In this document: positions 1 to 8,600 of the stretch, piece after piece
Layout of the letters: the number at the start of each line of letters is the position of its first letter
Numbering within the stretch: position 1 is the first letter of the stretch
DNA from: CAZUVM01 sp964623885
Lineage (GTDB): Bacteria > Verrucomicrobiota > Verrucomicrobiia > Limisphaerales > UBA8199
Assembly (NCBI GenBank): GCA_964623885.1
Contig: CAZUVM010000232.1
Coordinates: forward strand, 1 to 10,263
Length of the DNA: 10,263 bases
Direction: 5' to 3'
Program-made: the position numbers and the translations under genes
The notes under the pieces: generated by a model
The model's input: only the letters and a program-made list of their open reading frames with translations
The model's database searches: none
Told to the model about the DNA's origin: nothing

Positions 1-85
1 GCGGGCTGCGGCTGTCAGCCACTACAATACGGAAAACCGGGGCATTCTTCGCCCCGACTCGCTTCATACGAATTTTAACTGCCAT
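1..85 (-). CDS. rpsP: 30S ribosomal protein S16, N-terminal part (gene runs off the window)
   Basis: Reading the minus strand from the ATG at 85-83 gives MAVKIRMKRVGAKNAPVFRI followed by VVADSRSP, which is the start of ribosomal protein S16 (the family pattern is M-VKIRL-R-G-K--P-YRIVVADSRSPRDG). Only 28 codons lie inside the window; the remaining two thirds of the gene lie to the left. S16 is a small, essential protein that binds 16S rRNA early in 30S assembly. In many bacteria rpsP heads an operon with rimM, trmD and rplS, but that cannot be seen here. No clear Shine-Dalgarno precedes the ATG. The gene is divergent from the methyltransferase at 273. Recognition rests on protein similarity by eye, but the match is nearly continuous over all 28 residues. 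Confidence 0.93.
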   Translation of the reverse strand, partial: MAVKIRMKRVGAKNAPVFRIVVADSRSP

Positions 86-176
86 AAAATCTTGAGCTAT
101 CCGGAAACGGCCCAAATAACGGCCGCCCAAAGGTTGCACTAAAATGAACGATGAGCGTAGTCGCGGGTCTATCGGT

Positions 177-205
177 TTGCAAGCTCTGATTTAAACATTT
201 TTAAT
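177..205 (+). promoter_or_regulatory. Putative sigma70-type promoter for the DNA methyltransferase
   Basis: TTGCAA at 177-182 (4 of 6 matches to TTGACA) is followed by exactly 17 bases and then TTTAAT at 200-205 (5 of 6 matches to TATAAT). Transcription would start near 212, leaving a leader of about 60 bases before the TTG start at 273. The region is AT-rich compared with its surroundings. This is a consensus match by eye only. The TTGCAA box is self-complementary, so it could also be read as a -35 for the divergent rpsP, but the matching -10 on that strand (TACGCT, complement of 154-159) is poor. Confidence 0.45.
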
Positions 206-272
206 CTGTTGTGACACCCACCTTCCCTCGATTTGAGTTCAAAAAATTCGGGACAGGCAGCTGGCATTCTGG

Positions 273-1586
273 TTGGATTGGAACGTTGTGAATACCACTG
301 TTCATTCCGAGGCTTTGGAACTAGCGCTGCTTTTTGCCGAGCCAGAGCTTGAGCCGCGGCCAAAGGACTTCCCGGCGGAACTTGCGGCCTTCCGGGAGTT
401 TGGGCAGCCCACCAGGACCTTGAGCATGTCCGTTGCTGCCACGGCTCGGGGAGCTTTTTCTGTTCCAGTCTTTGTGAATGAGTTTTGGACCGCCAAACAA
501 CGGCAGGCGAGTTCGCTCCATGAAGTTTCATACCGGGCCTGCTTCAAGCCCCAATTGCCCCGTTTCTTTATCGAAAGACTCACTCAGCCGGGTGATATTG
601 TTTACGACCCCTTCATGGGACGCGGCACGACGCCTCTCGAGGCAGCATTACTTGAGCGAGTCCCCTATGGAAACGATGCCAATCCGCTGAGTATCACCAT
701 GGTCCGCCCGCGGCTGAACCCGCCAGCACTCGACCAGGTCGAGGGCCGGCTACGGCAGATCTCACTGAATGATCCCGCTGACACACCGGATGATATGCTG
801 GCGTTTTATCACCATGAAACTTTACGTGGCATATCTTCGCTGAAGAAATACCTCCTGGGAAAACGGACATCGGGTGATGCGGACTCAGTCGACGATTGGA
901 TCGCCTTGGTTGCACTTAATCGGCTCACCGGCCATTCCAACGGTTTCTTCTCCGTGTACACCTTGCCGCCCAACCAGGCAACGTCCCCAAAAGCTCAGCT
1001 CAGGATCAATCAGCGGCGCAACCAAGTTCCACCAAAGCGTGACATCGCCAAAATCATCCTCAAGAAAACTCGTCAACTTTTGGGTGATGTGACTGCTGCT
1101 ACGCGCGAAACGTTGGCAAAGGTGCGTGGCCATGCAAAACTCATGACCTGCCCTGCCAATGCCACCATCGAACTCCCCAACAATTCGATTTCGTTGGTAG
1201 TCACTTCGCCACCTTTCCTGAACATTGTCCAGTACGCGACCGATAACTGGCTGCGCTGCTGGTTCCTGGGGATCGACGCCAAAGCTGTGAAGCTCACGGT
1301 TCCAGGCAAACTCAACCGCTGGCAGGAAGAGATGTCTTCGGTATTCCGGGAATTGTACCGGGTTGTAAAACCTGGCGGGCACATCGCCTTCGAAGTGGGC
1401 GAAGTCCATGGCGGCGAAACCAAACTCGAAGAGGCGGTGCTGCCTTGTGGCGTGGCTGCCCATCTAAAACCGGCCCTGGTATTGATCAATGATCAAAAGT
1501 TTACGAAGACGGCCAATTGCTGGGGTGTCGACAATATGAGCAAAGGAACGAATACGAATCGAATCGTTTTATTCAGAAAAGAATAA
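273..1586 (+). CDS. Site-specific DNA methyltransferase (N4-cytosine or N6-adenine, SPPF type)
   Basis: A 437-residue amino-methyltransferase that would transfer a methyl group from S-adenosylmethionine to an exocyclic amino group of cytosine or adenine in DNA. Residues about 68-108 (VNEFWTAKQRQ, then a LPRFFIERLTQPGDIV segment) form the lead-in strand and helix. Residues 111-124 (YDPFMGRGTTPLEA) are the FxGxG-type AdoMet-binding motif I, and NDAN at 134-137 probably ends the next strand. Residues 311-315 (TSPPF) are catalytic motif IV; S rather than D before PP leans toward N4-cytosine. LYRVVKPGGHIAFEVGE (361-377) is the following strand. The roughly 190 residues between I and IV may hold target recognition. 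The start is TTG at 273 without a clear ribosome-binding site; the next in-frame ATG is at 426 (residue 52), just before the conserved part, so the first 51 residues are uncertain. An in-frame stop at 234-236 limits extension. No endonuclease is adjacent, so it looks like an orphan methylase. Confidence 0.85.
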   Translation: MDWNVVNTTVHSEALELALLFAEPELEPRPKDFPAELAAFREFGQPTRTLSMSVAATARGAFSVPVFVNEFWTAKQRQASSLHEVSYRACFKPQLPRFFIERLTQPGDIVYDPFMGRGTTPLEAALLERVPYGNDANPLSITMVRPRLNPPALDQVEGRLRQISLNDPADTPDDMLAFYHHETLRGISSLKKYLLGKRTSGDADSVDDWIALVALNRLTGHSNGFFSVYTLPPNQATSPKAQLRINQRRNQVPPKRDIAKIILKKTRQLLGDVTAATRETLAKVRGHAKLMTCPANATIELPNNSISLVVTSPPFLNIVQYATDNWLRCWFLGIDAKAVKLTVPGKLNRWQEEMSSVFRELYRVVKPGGHIAFEVGEVHGGETKLEEAVLPCGVAAHLKPALVLINDQKFTKTANCWGVDNMSKGTNTNRIVLFRKE

Positions 1587-1611
1587 TGTCAGGCGCCCGG
1601 CCAACCTGAGC

Positions 1612-1633
1612 AGGGGGGCTGAAGGTCCCCCCT
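1612..1633 (+). terminator. GC-rich hairpin downstream of the methyltransferase (possible terminator)
   Basis: AGGGGGG at 1612-1618 pairs with CCCCCCT at 1627-1633, giving a 7-bp perfect stem with an 8-base loop (CTGAAGGT). It lies 26 bases after the stop codon of the methyltransferase, where a terminator is expected. No run of T follows, so it is not a classical intrinsic terminator; it may instead stabilise the mRNA end or work with Rho. Confidence 0.35.
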
Positions 1634-1655
1634 CCCGCGTGTTTCTGAGACCGGA

Positions 1656-1669
1656 CGCCCGACCGGGCG
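1656..1669. repeat. Short inverted repeat, second hairpin after the methyltransferase
   Basis: CGCCC (1656-1660) and GGGCG (1665-1669) form a 5-bp GC stem closed by a GACC tetraloop. It sits 22 bases beyond the first hairpin. Together they make a paired structure downstream of the methylase gene; the function is not known and a stem this short can arise by chance in GC-rich DNA. Confidence 0.25.
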
Positions 1670-1812
1670 AGATTAAGGAGAACCCGGAATTCCAGCAATC
1701 AATTTCAAGCATGACATTCCCGTAAGCGTTTGTACATCAAATTCGCTTGCGTTCACCGCCGTGCATGTTAATGCCTAGGCTAGCAAGGGTGACGGTTGTC
1801 CGGCCCGCGAGG

Positions 1813-1821
1813 TGCGATAAT
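1813..1821 (+). promoter_or_regulatory. Possible extended -10 promoter for the AsmA-family gene
   Basis: TGC at 1813-1815 directly precedes GATAAT (1816-1821; 5 of 6 matches to TATAAT), the TGn arrangement of an extended -10 element, which can work with a poor -35. The nearest -35-like box, TTGTCC at 1796-1801, is only 14 bases away, too close for the usual 17. A start near 1828 would give a leader of about 127 bases containing the inverted repeat at 1837-1860. Confidence 0.25.
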
Positions 1822-1836
1822 GCCGTTTGGCGGATC

Positions 1837-1860
1837 CCTGGGGCGGGAAACGGCCCCTGG
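1837..1860. repeat. Inverted repeat in the putative leader of the AsmA-family gene
   Basis: GGGGC at 1840-1844 pairs with GCCCC at 1853-1857, and after one T-T mismatch CC (1837-1838) pairs with GG (1859-1860). The loop is GGGAAACG. If transcription starts near 1828 this hairpin would lie at the very 5' end of the mRNA, where it could protect the transcript. The role is inferred only from position. Confidence 0.3.
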
Positions 1861-1943
1861 CGGAAATCCAACGGCAACGCTAGGTTTCTATCTAGAGCCC
1901 GAGGCAGAGAAATCCTCGTCGGTTCTGGCAATACATTTTATTT

Positions 1944-1948
1944 GAGGG
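1944..1948 (+). promoter_or_regulatory. Shine-Dalgarno sequence that fixes the AsmA-family start
   Basis: GAGGG at 1944-1948 lies six bases (CTTTTT) before the ATG at 1955, a good distance for ribosome binding. It supports this ATG as the true start. It is the clearest ribosome-binding site among the long genes here. Confidence 0.6.
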
Positions 1949-1954
1949 CTTTTT

Positions 1955-4900
1955 ATGGCTGATTCAACAAGTTCTGCTCCTGCGGCACCAAAGCGTCGTC
2001 GCTGGCCGCGCATCGTTGGCATGATCGTTCTAATCTTCATCCTGTTGTTGGTCGCCGCCTATTTCGTCGGTACCAGCTCAGCGTTTTTCAAAGGCGTGAT
2101 CCTGCCTAAAGTCAGTGCCGCCCTGAACGCCAAAGTAACCGTGAGCGACGCCTCCATCAGCCCGTTCAAACAGGTGGTCTTGCATAATCTGAAAGTCGAA
2201 ACCACCGGCCCGGAACCTTTGCTCACAGCTTCCGAGGTTTCCTTGCACTATAGCTTGATGGATATCATGCGCGGTAATATTCACGTCGACGACATCACGC
2301 TCGCTACCCCCACAGTGAACCTTGTGCAAAACCCGGACGGCTCCAGCAATCTCGATCCCATCACCAAGTCACAAAAACCAAAACCGACGCCATCTCAACC
2401 TGCTAAGCCTTCAAAACCAGCTCAAATCGATATTCGAAAGGTTGCCTTCACGGACGGCACCATCCGCCAGATCAAGGTTTATGACGGCAATCACCGAGAC
2501 GTAACCGAAATCGCACACCTCAATTTCAGTGTCGAGGGTGTCAAAAATGGCCAGTCCGGCAAAGCGACTATTGCTGCAAATATTGCCATGCAGAATAATC
2601 CTCCCGCGCCTACCGCGAACGGTCTCTTGCAGGCAAAGCTCGACGGCAATTTCACTTTTGCGCTAACACCCGACTTGCAGCCAGGTTCGATTCAGGGTGG
2701 CCTGCATTTCGCTGTAAGCCAGGCCGAAGGCGAACTGGCCCAAGCCGGCGGATTGGGAGCAAATCTGGATTGCAACGTCACGCCGACCGAAATCAAACAG
2801 GTTGCCTTGCGTTTTCAGAAAGGGGACACGCAGCTTGGCGAGTTGTTAGTCAACGGACCTTTTGACAGCTCGAAGACTGAGGGGCGTCTGACCATCTCTC
2901 TTCTGAACATCGATAAAAACCTGTTGAATCTCGCCGGGGCTTCCAGTGGCGTGGATTTTGGGCCGACCAAGATAAACTCTACGAATCAGATCCAATTGGC
3001 TAAAAGCGGCGCGGCCATCACGCTCAATGGCCAATTCAATCTCAATGATCTACAGTTGACTCGAACCAATCAGACAACCCCACTGCTCGGGTTGCATGCC
3101 GATTACGATCTGAGCGTGGACAAAGCGGCCAGCAACCTCGTTGTCCGAGCGCTTAATCTCAATGGCACGGAGAAGGGCAACACTTTCCTGAAAGGCGAGC
3201 TGACCAGTCCCATGAGCCTGTCCTGGGGAAACACCGCCAATGCGATCGGCGATTCAGCCTTGAAAGTCACGATTACACATTTCAACCTGGCGAATTGGAA
3301 GGCGTTCCTCGGCGACTCGGCTTCCGCCGGTGACGTGAACGCCACTCTCCAGTTGCAGTCGCAGCAAGCCGGAAAGAGGCTCGGGTTTGATGTCAGTTCC
3401 GAAGTCGACAATCTCACCGCCGGAGCGGGCAGCAATCAACTGAGCCAGTTGACCGTCGTTCTGCAATTGCGAGGTCAGGCACAGGATCTAAAGCAATTCA
3501 ACTTCCCGGCTTTGAAATTCCAAGTCAACCGACAGGACCAATCCCTTGTCAGCATTACCGGCTCTGGTACCTATGACCAGGCAAACCAGGGTGCCGACTT
3601 GCAAATCGATGGACAAGTAATGCTTGTCTCGGTTTTACGCGCCCTGCCCCGCCCGGATATGAAGCTCAATTCCGGCAGCGCCGAGCTGAAAGTGCACGTT
3701 ACCCAGAATCAAAAAAACCAAAACGTCACCGGGAGTTTTGCACTGACGGATCTGAGCGGGCAAATCGGCAGCAACGTCTTCCGCAGCTTCGGCACCACGG
3801 CTGATCTGGAGGTCGGAATGACTCCGTCAGAAATTCAAATTCGCAAGTTCTCGGGCAAGATCAGCGAAGGACAAAATGCCGGTGGTAGTTTTGATGTCCA
3901 TGGCACGGTCCTGACCAACAAATCAGCACAAATCACAGCGGTACTTGCCGATTTCAATCAAAACGGTCTGCGCCCATTCCTCGAGCCAATGCTGGCGGAC
4001 AAGAAACTGACTAGCGTCGCTCTCAATGCCAACGCGGCCGTTCAATACGATCCTGAGGGCGCCTCCTCCATTAAGGGCAGTTTGCAGGTCACTAATCTTG
4101 TGGTGAAGGATCCCAAAGGCCAGTTCCCGGCTGCACCGCTCGGTGCTCAAATGTTGATCGATGCTGCCTTAAACAAACAAGTGGCTGACTTGCGCCAGGC
4201 CCAACTCGCTCTCACTCCGACCGCCCGCGCCACCAACCAGATCCAGCTCACAGGTCACATTGATATGACCCAATCGAACGCGACTACGGGAAATATTAAA
4301 CTCGTGGCCGATTCCCTCGACCTGACCACGTATTACGACCTGTTTGGCGGGCAAAAACAAAATACGTCGCCTGCAAAACCTGCTCAGGAGGAAACCTCGC
4401 ATCCAGCAAGCTCTGCTCCTGCCTCCGCGGCGCCCGAGCAGGAACCACCCGCGAAACAATTGCCGTTAAAGAATTTCACCGCGGATGCCAGCATCCAGCG
4501 CCTCTACTTGCACGAGGTCGAGATCACCAATTTCCAAACCACGGTAAAAATCGACGGCGGTCACGTGGTTATGAACCCGTTCCAACTCGGGCTCAATGGT
4601 GCTCCTGTGAAAAGCGGTATTGATGTCGATTTGGGCGTGCCCGGCTACAAATACGATGTCTCCTTCAATGCGCAGGCGGTGCCCCTGGCGCCGCTGGTTG
4701 ATTCGTTTGAACCTGATCGAAAAGGAATCCTGAGTGGAACATTAACCGCGCAAGCCAAAGTCAATGGCACGGGCACCACCGGAGCAAGCCTGCAAAAGAA
4801 CCTCACCGCTCAATTCGACATGAGCTCGACCAACCTGAACCTGTCGGTCGATAGTATCCAGGGTAAAAGCGCCTCGACCCGCCTGCTCAAATTTCTGATC

Positions 4901-5575
4901 GATACCATTTCGACCATTCCTGAGTTGGCGAAGAACCCGTCAAGCGGGGCCAGTTCCTTGCTCTCCAGCATTCTTTCGAGCAAGAGTGGCGCCGGCCAAA
5001 ACGGTAGCCTCTCCGGCGATCTAAAGAGGTCGCCTATCAACTCCATCATTTTGCGCGGCAACGCTGGTTCCGGCAATATGCAACTGCAACAAGCACTCAT
5101 CCAGAGCCCGGCTTTTCAGGCGCAAGCCACCGGCACCGTGGCGCTGGCGCCCGTTCTGACCAACTCAACGATCCAGGTCCCGGTTTCCATTTGGCTCGAC
5201 CGTAATGTGGCGCAGCGCATCAACATGGCTGGCAACACTCCCACCAACTCGCAATATGCTAAACTGCCGGATTTTCTGACAATGACCGGCACTATAGGTG
5301 AGCCTAAGCGATCGATAAATTACGCTGCCCTTGGCGGTACGCTTCTCCAGGGCATTGGCGGTACCGCAGGCCAAACCGGATCGGCGCTCCAAAACTTGCT
5401 TGGGCATGGCAGTTCGGGCAATTCCGCTTCCGCCAACACTAACCAGAGCGGTGTTGGCGGTTTGCTCCACGGCTTGACCGGCGCATTGGGTGGCGGCACT
5501 TCCTCCACCAACCAGCCTTCCACGAATCGCCCCTCCGGCGGCTTACTGCAGGATTTATTAGGCCCCAAAAAGTAA
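1955..5575 (+). CDS. Large AsmA-family, membrane-anchored envelope protein
   Basis: A 1206-residue protein, about twice the length of E. coli AsmA. After a basic stretch (KRRRWPR, 13-19) one hydrophobic helix at about 20-39 (VGMIVLIFILLLVAAYFVGT) anchors it in the inner membrane; the rest should lie in the periplasm. Residues about 45-135 show the AsmA N-terminal pattern: LPKVSAALNAKVTVSDASIS, a LLTASEVSLHYS strand, and VDDITLATPTVNLVQNPDGS. Long beta-rich repeats follow. Linkers rich in Pro, Lys, Ser and Ala occur at about 139-157 and 803-836. Residues about 926-965 (LSGTLTAQAKVNGTGTTGAS onward) match the C-terminal AsmA-type repeat. The last 80 residues are rich in Gly, Ser and Asn. AsmA-like proteins relate to TamB, YhdP and VPS13-type lipid carriers and are tied to outer-membrane lipid balance; the cargo here is unknown. 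The start has a good ribosome-binding site. It is probably transcribed alone: the spacer upstream is 368 bp and the next gene is convergent. Confidence 0.85.
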   Translation: MADSTSSAPAAPKRRRWPRIVGMIVLIFILLLVAAYFVGTSSAFFKGVILPKVSAALNAKVTVSDASISPFKQVVLHNLKVETTGPEPLLTASEVSLHYSLMDIMRGNIHVDDITLATPTVNLVQNPDGSSNLDPITKSQKPKPTPSQPAKPSKPAQIDIRKVAFTDGTIRQIKVYDGNHRDVTEIAHLNFSVEGVKNGQSGKATIAANIAMQNNPPAPTANGLLQAKLDGNFTFALTPDLQPGSIQGGLHFAVSQAEGELAQAGGLGANLDCNVTPTEIKQVALRFQKGDTQLGELLVNGPFDSSKTEGRLTISLLNIDKNLLNLAGASSGVDFGPTKINSTNQIQLAKSGAAITLNGQFNLNDLQLTRTNQTTPLLGLHADYDLSVDKAASNLVVRALNLNGTEKGNTFLKGELTSPMSLSWGNTANAIGDSALKVTITHFNLANWKAFLGDSASAGDVNATLQLQSQQAGKRLGFDVSSEVDNLTAGAGSNQLSQLTVVLQLRGQAQDLKQFNFPALKFQVNRQDQSLVSITGSGTYDQANQGADLQIDGQVMLVSVLRALPRPDMKLNSGSAELKVHVTQNQKNQNVTGSFALTDLSGQIGSNVFRSFGTTADLEVGMTPSEIQIRKFSGKISEGQNAGGSFDVHGTVLTNKSAQITAVLADFNQNGLRPFLEPMLADKKLTSVALNANAAVQYDPEGASSIKGSLQVTNLVVKDPKGQFPAAPLGAQMLIDAALNKQVADLRQAQLALTPTARATNQIQLTGHIDMTQSNATTGNIKLVADSLDLTTYYDLFGGQKQNTSPAKPAQEETSHPASSAPASAAPEQEPPAKQLPLKNFTADASIQRLYLHEVEITNFQTTVKIDGGHVVMNPFQLGLNGAPVKSGIDVDLGVPGYKYDVSFNAQAVPLAPLVDSFEPDRKGILSGTLTAQAKVNGTGTTGASLQKNLTAQFDMSSTNLNLSVDSIQGKSASTRLLKFLIDTISTIPELAKNPSSGASSLLSSILSSKSGAGQNGSLSGDLKRSPINSIILRGNAGSGNMQLQQALIQSPAFQAQATGTVALAPVLTNSTIQVPVSIWLDRNVAQRINMAGNTPTNSQYAKLPDFLTMTGTIGEPKRSINYAALGGTLLQGIGGTAGQTGSALQNLLGHGSSGNSASANTNQSGVGGLLHGLTGALGGGTSSTNQPSTNRPSGGLLQDLLGPKK

Positions 5576-5682
5576 GCTATCGCAGCTAAACACACTGCAA
5601 CCAAGCGCTGCGGTGGTTCTCACTCTTCCCATCCGATGTGGAGAGGGTCGGGGGGACATTCAATATCTAAAATCGAGTTCCA
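5576..5682. other. Convergent intergenic gap
   Basis: The two flanking genes point at each other across 107 bp. A weak inverted repeat, AACCA (5599-5603) with TGGTT (5614-5618) and a 10-base loop, is the only structure found. No T-rich intrinsic terminator was found for either gene, so termination here may be Rho-dependent or use a structure not visible by eye. Confidence 0.4.
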
Positions 5683-8600
5683 TCACTGTCCCCACTGACA
5701 CAATTGCTCCACATAGTCCGCAGATCCGTCCCGCAACCATCCGTCCAACTGTGCCTGGTCCTTGAGCTGTTGTCCGCGCAACCGCGGCACCACAATGAAG
5801 CGCGCCTCGACTTCCGGCAGAGCCGTCATATCCACCCACAGCTTCTCGAATTGGCTGACCGGAAACACATCCTCCTGCCCATGGCCCCAGCGCTTCTTCA
5901 CTTCTTTCAGCGTAATGTATGTCGGCATTTTCGCCGCCACATTTCGGATTGCCGCGGTCACCTTCACCGCGTCGCTGAGTTCTTCTCGTTTCAATCCGAA
6001 AACTGCGAGTAGTTTTTCCAAATGGATCCAGCACGTGTTCGAGTTATAATAGCTCAGTTCAAATTCAACTTCTTCCCGCGGCATCGCCAGCCCCTCGACC
6101 AGCCGCACTCGCCCGTTAACGCGTGCCAGGCCGCCGCCTCTATCCTCCAGCCGTCGGGTGATAACCTCGAATGTCAGGCATGCCCTGCTTTCAATGAAGG
6201 ACCCTAGGAGCGCCGGATCAGCATCAGCGCCGAGCGTATCGATATTATGCAGCAGCAAATATTTGAGTTGCGGTCTTTCAGAGAACAGCTTCGTCAATAC
6301 TCCATTGCGCAACAGATTCGGAACTTCGTACCAGTGGCCAACCGGATGCAAACATTGCAGCGGAAGGTTGTCCGTATAATCGCTCGCTTCGCCGGCCTGC
6401 CGAGCCCAGTTCAGCAGCGCGTGTCGCAGGCTGTCGCGGACCTTCTGCTGCTGTTCGTCCAAAAGTTGTTGCGGCATTTCTTCCCACATGAAACGCAGGT
6501 CTCGCACCGTTGGGATCATCCGCAGCCCTACCGATTTGCCTGGTGAAAGGAAAACCGGCCCTTCGTAGCCATAATTCTTTTGTCGGTCCAGAAAGTCTTC
6601 GATGGGAGCGTGGGTCAGGTAACTCGTGGTAAAGACATGGGGCAAAGGTAGTCCGGCCGCTCGCGAAATTGTGCGGCTTTTCGCCAAATGGGTCTCTATA
6701 AACGTCCGGTGACGTCCGCCCAACCGGCAAAAGGGATGCAACGCCTTCACCACTCCCGCGCCCTGTGTCCAGCGGCTCCCGACGCCCGCGGCCAAAGTCA
6801 CCATTGCCAGTTCTCCTTGCTTCAGGGCTTGGAGCCCAAGCTCGCGGAGTCGCTCGCCACTTTGACTCGAGCTCGTGCCTACCGGAGTTTCATTTGCCAC
6901 GATATTGACATCCTGCGGCCGCGGGTCCTCGATGACGGCGCTGGGCGGGAGTCGGTTTTGCGCCAAACCAATCCGCCCCTCCTTCAAGTCGGCGCGGACC
7001 TGTTCATGCTGAAGCCGGTCAAAGCCGTGCTGGTCCAGCAGCGCAGAGAGCGAAGCGTCTCCGCCCGACTCCGCTTTGCCACGCGGCAGCATCACATCGA
7101 ACAAAGTTTGAACGACGCCGCGCAACTCCGGCCGAGTTCGGCACGCCGCGCCGAATTTATCCATTTCCGTCCGTCGCAACGGCGACAATGCGTGACGCTC
7201 CTGCCGAAGCAGTCCAGGCACAATCAACGTGTAATAGGTCGCCGGCATTAGCGCGTCGCGTTCGGTCAGTAGTTCCGCAAACGTGCCGCGTTCATTGATG
7301 GCGAAGTCATAGACCACCGGTTCCATTGCAAATGGCAGCGCGGCTTCAAGCTGGCGTTTCGTGGTGGCCATGATTTCCTGCAACCGTCTCTGGGCGAGTG
7401 CCTTCTTGTCCGGCGCGAAAATGAAGCCCATTCCGCCTCCGGACATTCCGCCTAGCATCCAGAAACCCCAGAACTTTGGGCCAAATTCTCCCCGCACTTG
7501 TTCGATTAGCGTCTCGGTAAAATGATTTGAAGCCCACGGAATAATGGTCTGGATCGGCTGTTCGAAATTGCGCATGGTTGCCGCTCCAATGCGTTGCACG
7601 TCGCCAGCGCGCAAGGCCGAAAGAATTTCCTGCAGAATGCCGAGCATGCTTTTGCGCGCTTCCCATTCGCGTTCAGAGCGCAACAGGTATTTCTCGGTCA
7701 CCATTTCCAGGATCGGACCGACATTTTGCGCCATTCCACCATGGACCAGCACCAAGCTGTCCTGAAGTTTTCTTCGCGTTTCTGGCGCGGCATCGGTATC
7801 CTCCAAGATGCGATGCTGCGGCATCAAGCGTCCCCGGCTGATCCCGTATTCCGGGTCCCCTTCGCCGGCCAGCACGCCTTCGATCAATTTCATTCCCGGC
7901 CAGACGCCACCGGAGTCCTGCCAACCACCGCCGGAGCCGCCGAGCCATTCACCCAACAGCGCGCGCGCCAGGACTAGGCGCCGCTCGTGCTCCTGCAACT
8001 GGCCCGTCAGAGACGCGGCCTGGCCGGTCGCGCGCATGCACACACTCACCAGCGCCGCGAGCAACGTCGTTGACACCGCCAAGCGCGAGCCTTTGGGGAT
8101 GTTGTTGACGCAACTCACGAGTTCGAGGCCTCGGCCTGCTCCCAGCATTTGCGCCAGCAACTCGCCTAGGCTTTGCCCGGATCCTTCCACGCCTGGCGGT
8201 ACCAGGCCTGCCGCGATGATCGCCGCCTTGAGCAGCCCAAGGTAATCCTTCGCGAAATCGAAAACTTCCGCCAGGTTAGTGATGTCAGCGCTCGCTCCGA
8301 GATCGATACTGACCAATCGCAGCAACGGCTCTTCGATGACCCGCAGGTAAGCTTCCACGGGCGGTCGCACGGCCGCGTCGCGGCCGTGAACGCCAAGGTC
8401 AATCGACACATTCAATACCTTCGCCCCTTCTGGAAAATCCATTCCTAGAAAGAAAATGTCGCTCCACCCGCAGTGCGTTAGATCCATCCGCACCGGTGTG
8501 CATTCGCGCAGAATTGGGTAACTTCCGTCCGAACCCGGCTGTAGCAGCTCGGGGCGAAGCCGCAACGGCTGGTCCGCCGGATGGCCCATCCGGAACATCC

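Larger units (their letters stand above)
1587..1954. other. 368-bp intergenic region between methyltransferase and AsmA-family gene
   Basis: No credible gene was seen here on either strand. The left end holds two GC-rich hairpins (1612-1633 and 1656-1669). The middle has an AAGGAG-like stretch near 1675 that is not followed by a start codon at a useful distance. The right half has an extended -10-like element (1813-1821), an inverted repeat (1837-1860) and a Shine-Dalgarno at 1944-1948. Four CTAG tetranucleotides occur between about 1775 and 1895 (in CCTAGGCTAGC, GCTAGG and TCTAGA), a tetramer that is rare in many bacterial genomes. No tRNA or known RNA fold was recognised. Confidence 0.5.

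Noticed and set aside
38..56. Perfect 6-bp hairpin CGGGGC/GCCCCG with a T-rich stretch on the minus strand, terminator-like
   Set aside because: It lies inside the start of rpsP on the minus strand and is explained by the codons for VGAKNAP; a terminator there makes no sense.
2..142. Plus-strand open frame of 46 codons ending with TAA at 140-142
   Set aside because: The opposite strand encodes the unmistakable start of ribosomal protein S16, so this frame is a shadow.
885..1463. 192-residue minus-strand frame within the methyltransferase
   Set aside because: It is antisense to conserved methylase motifs and its translation resembles no known protein.
1747..1962. 71-residue Arg-rich frame overlapping the AsmA-family start by 8 bases
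   Set aside because: It begins with TTG, has no ribosome-binding site, shows no recognisable family and overlaps promoter-like and hairpin elements.
6688..7251. 187-residue plus-strand frame opposite the fusion gene
   Set aside because: The minus strand encodes the kinase-transferase fusion with conserved motifs; this frame is its antisense shadow.
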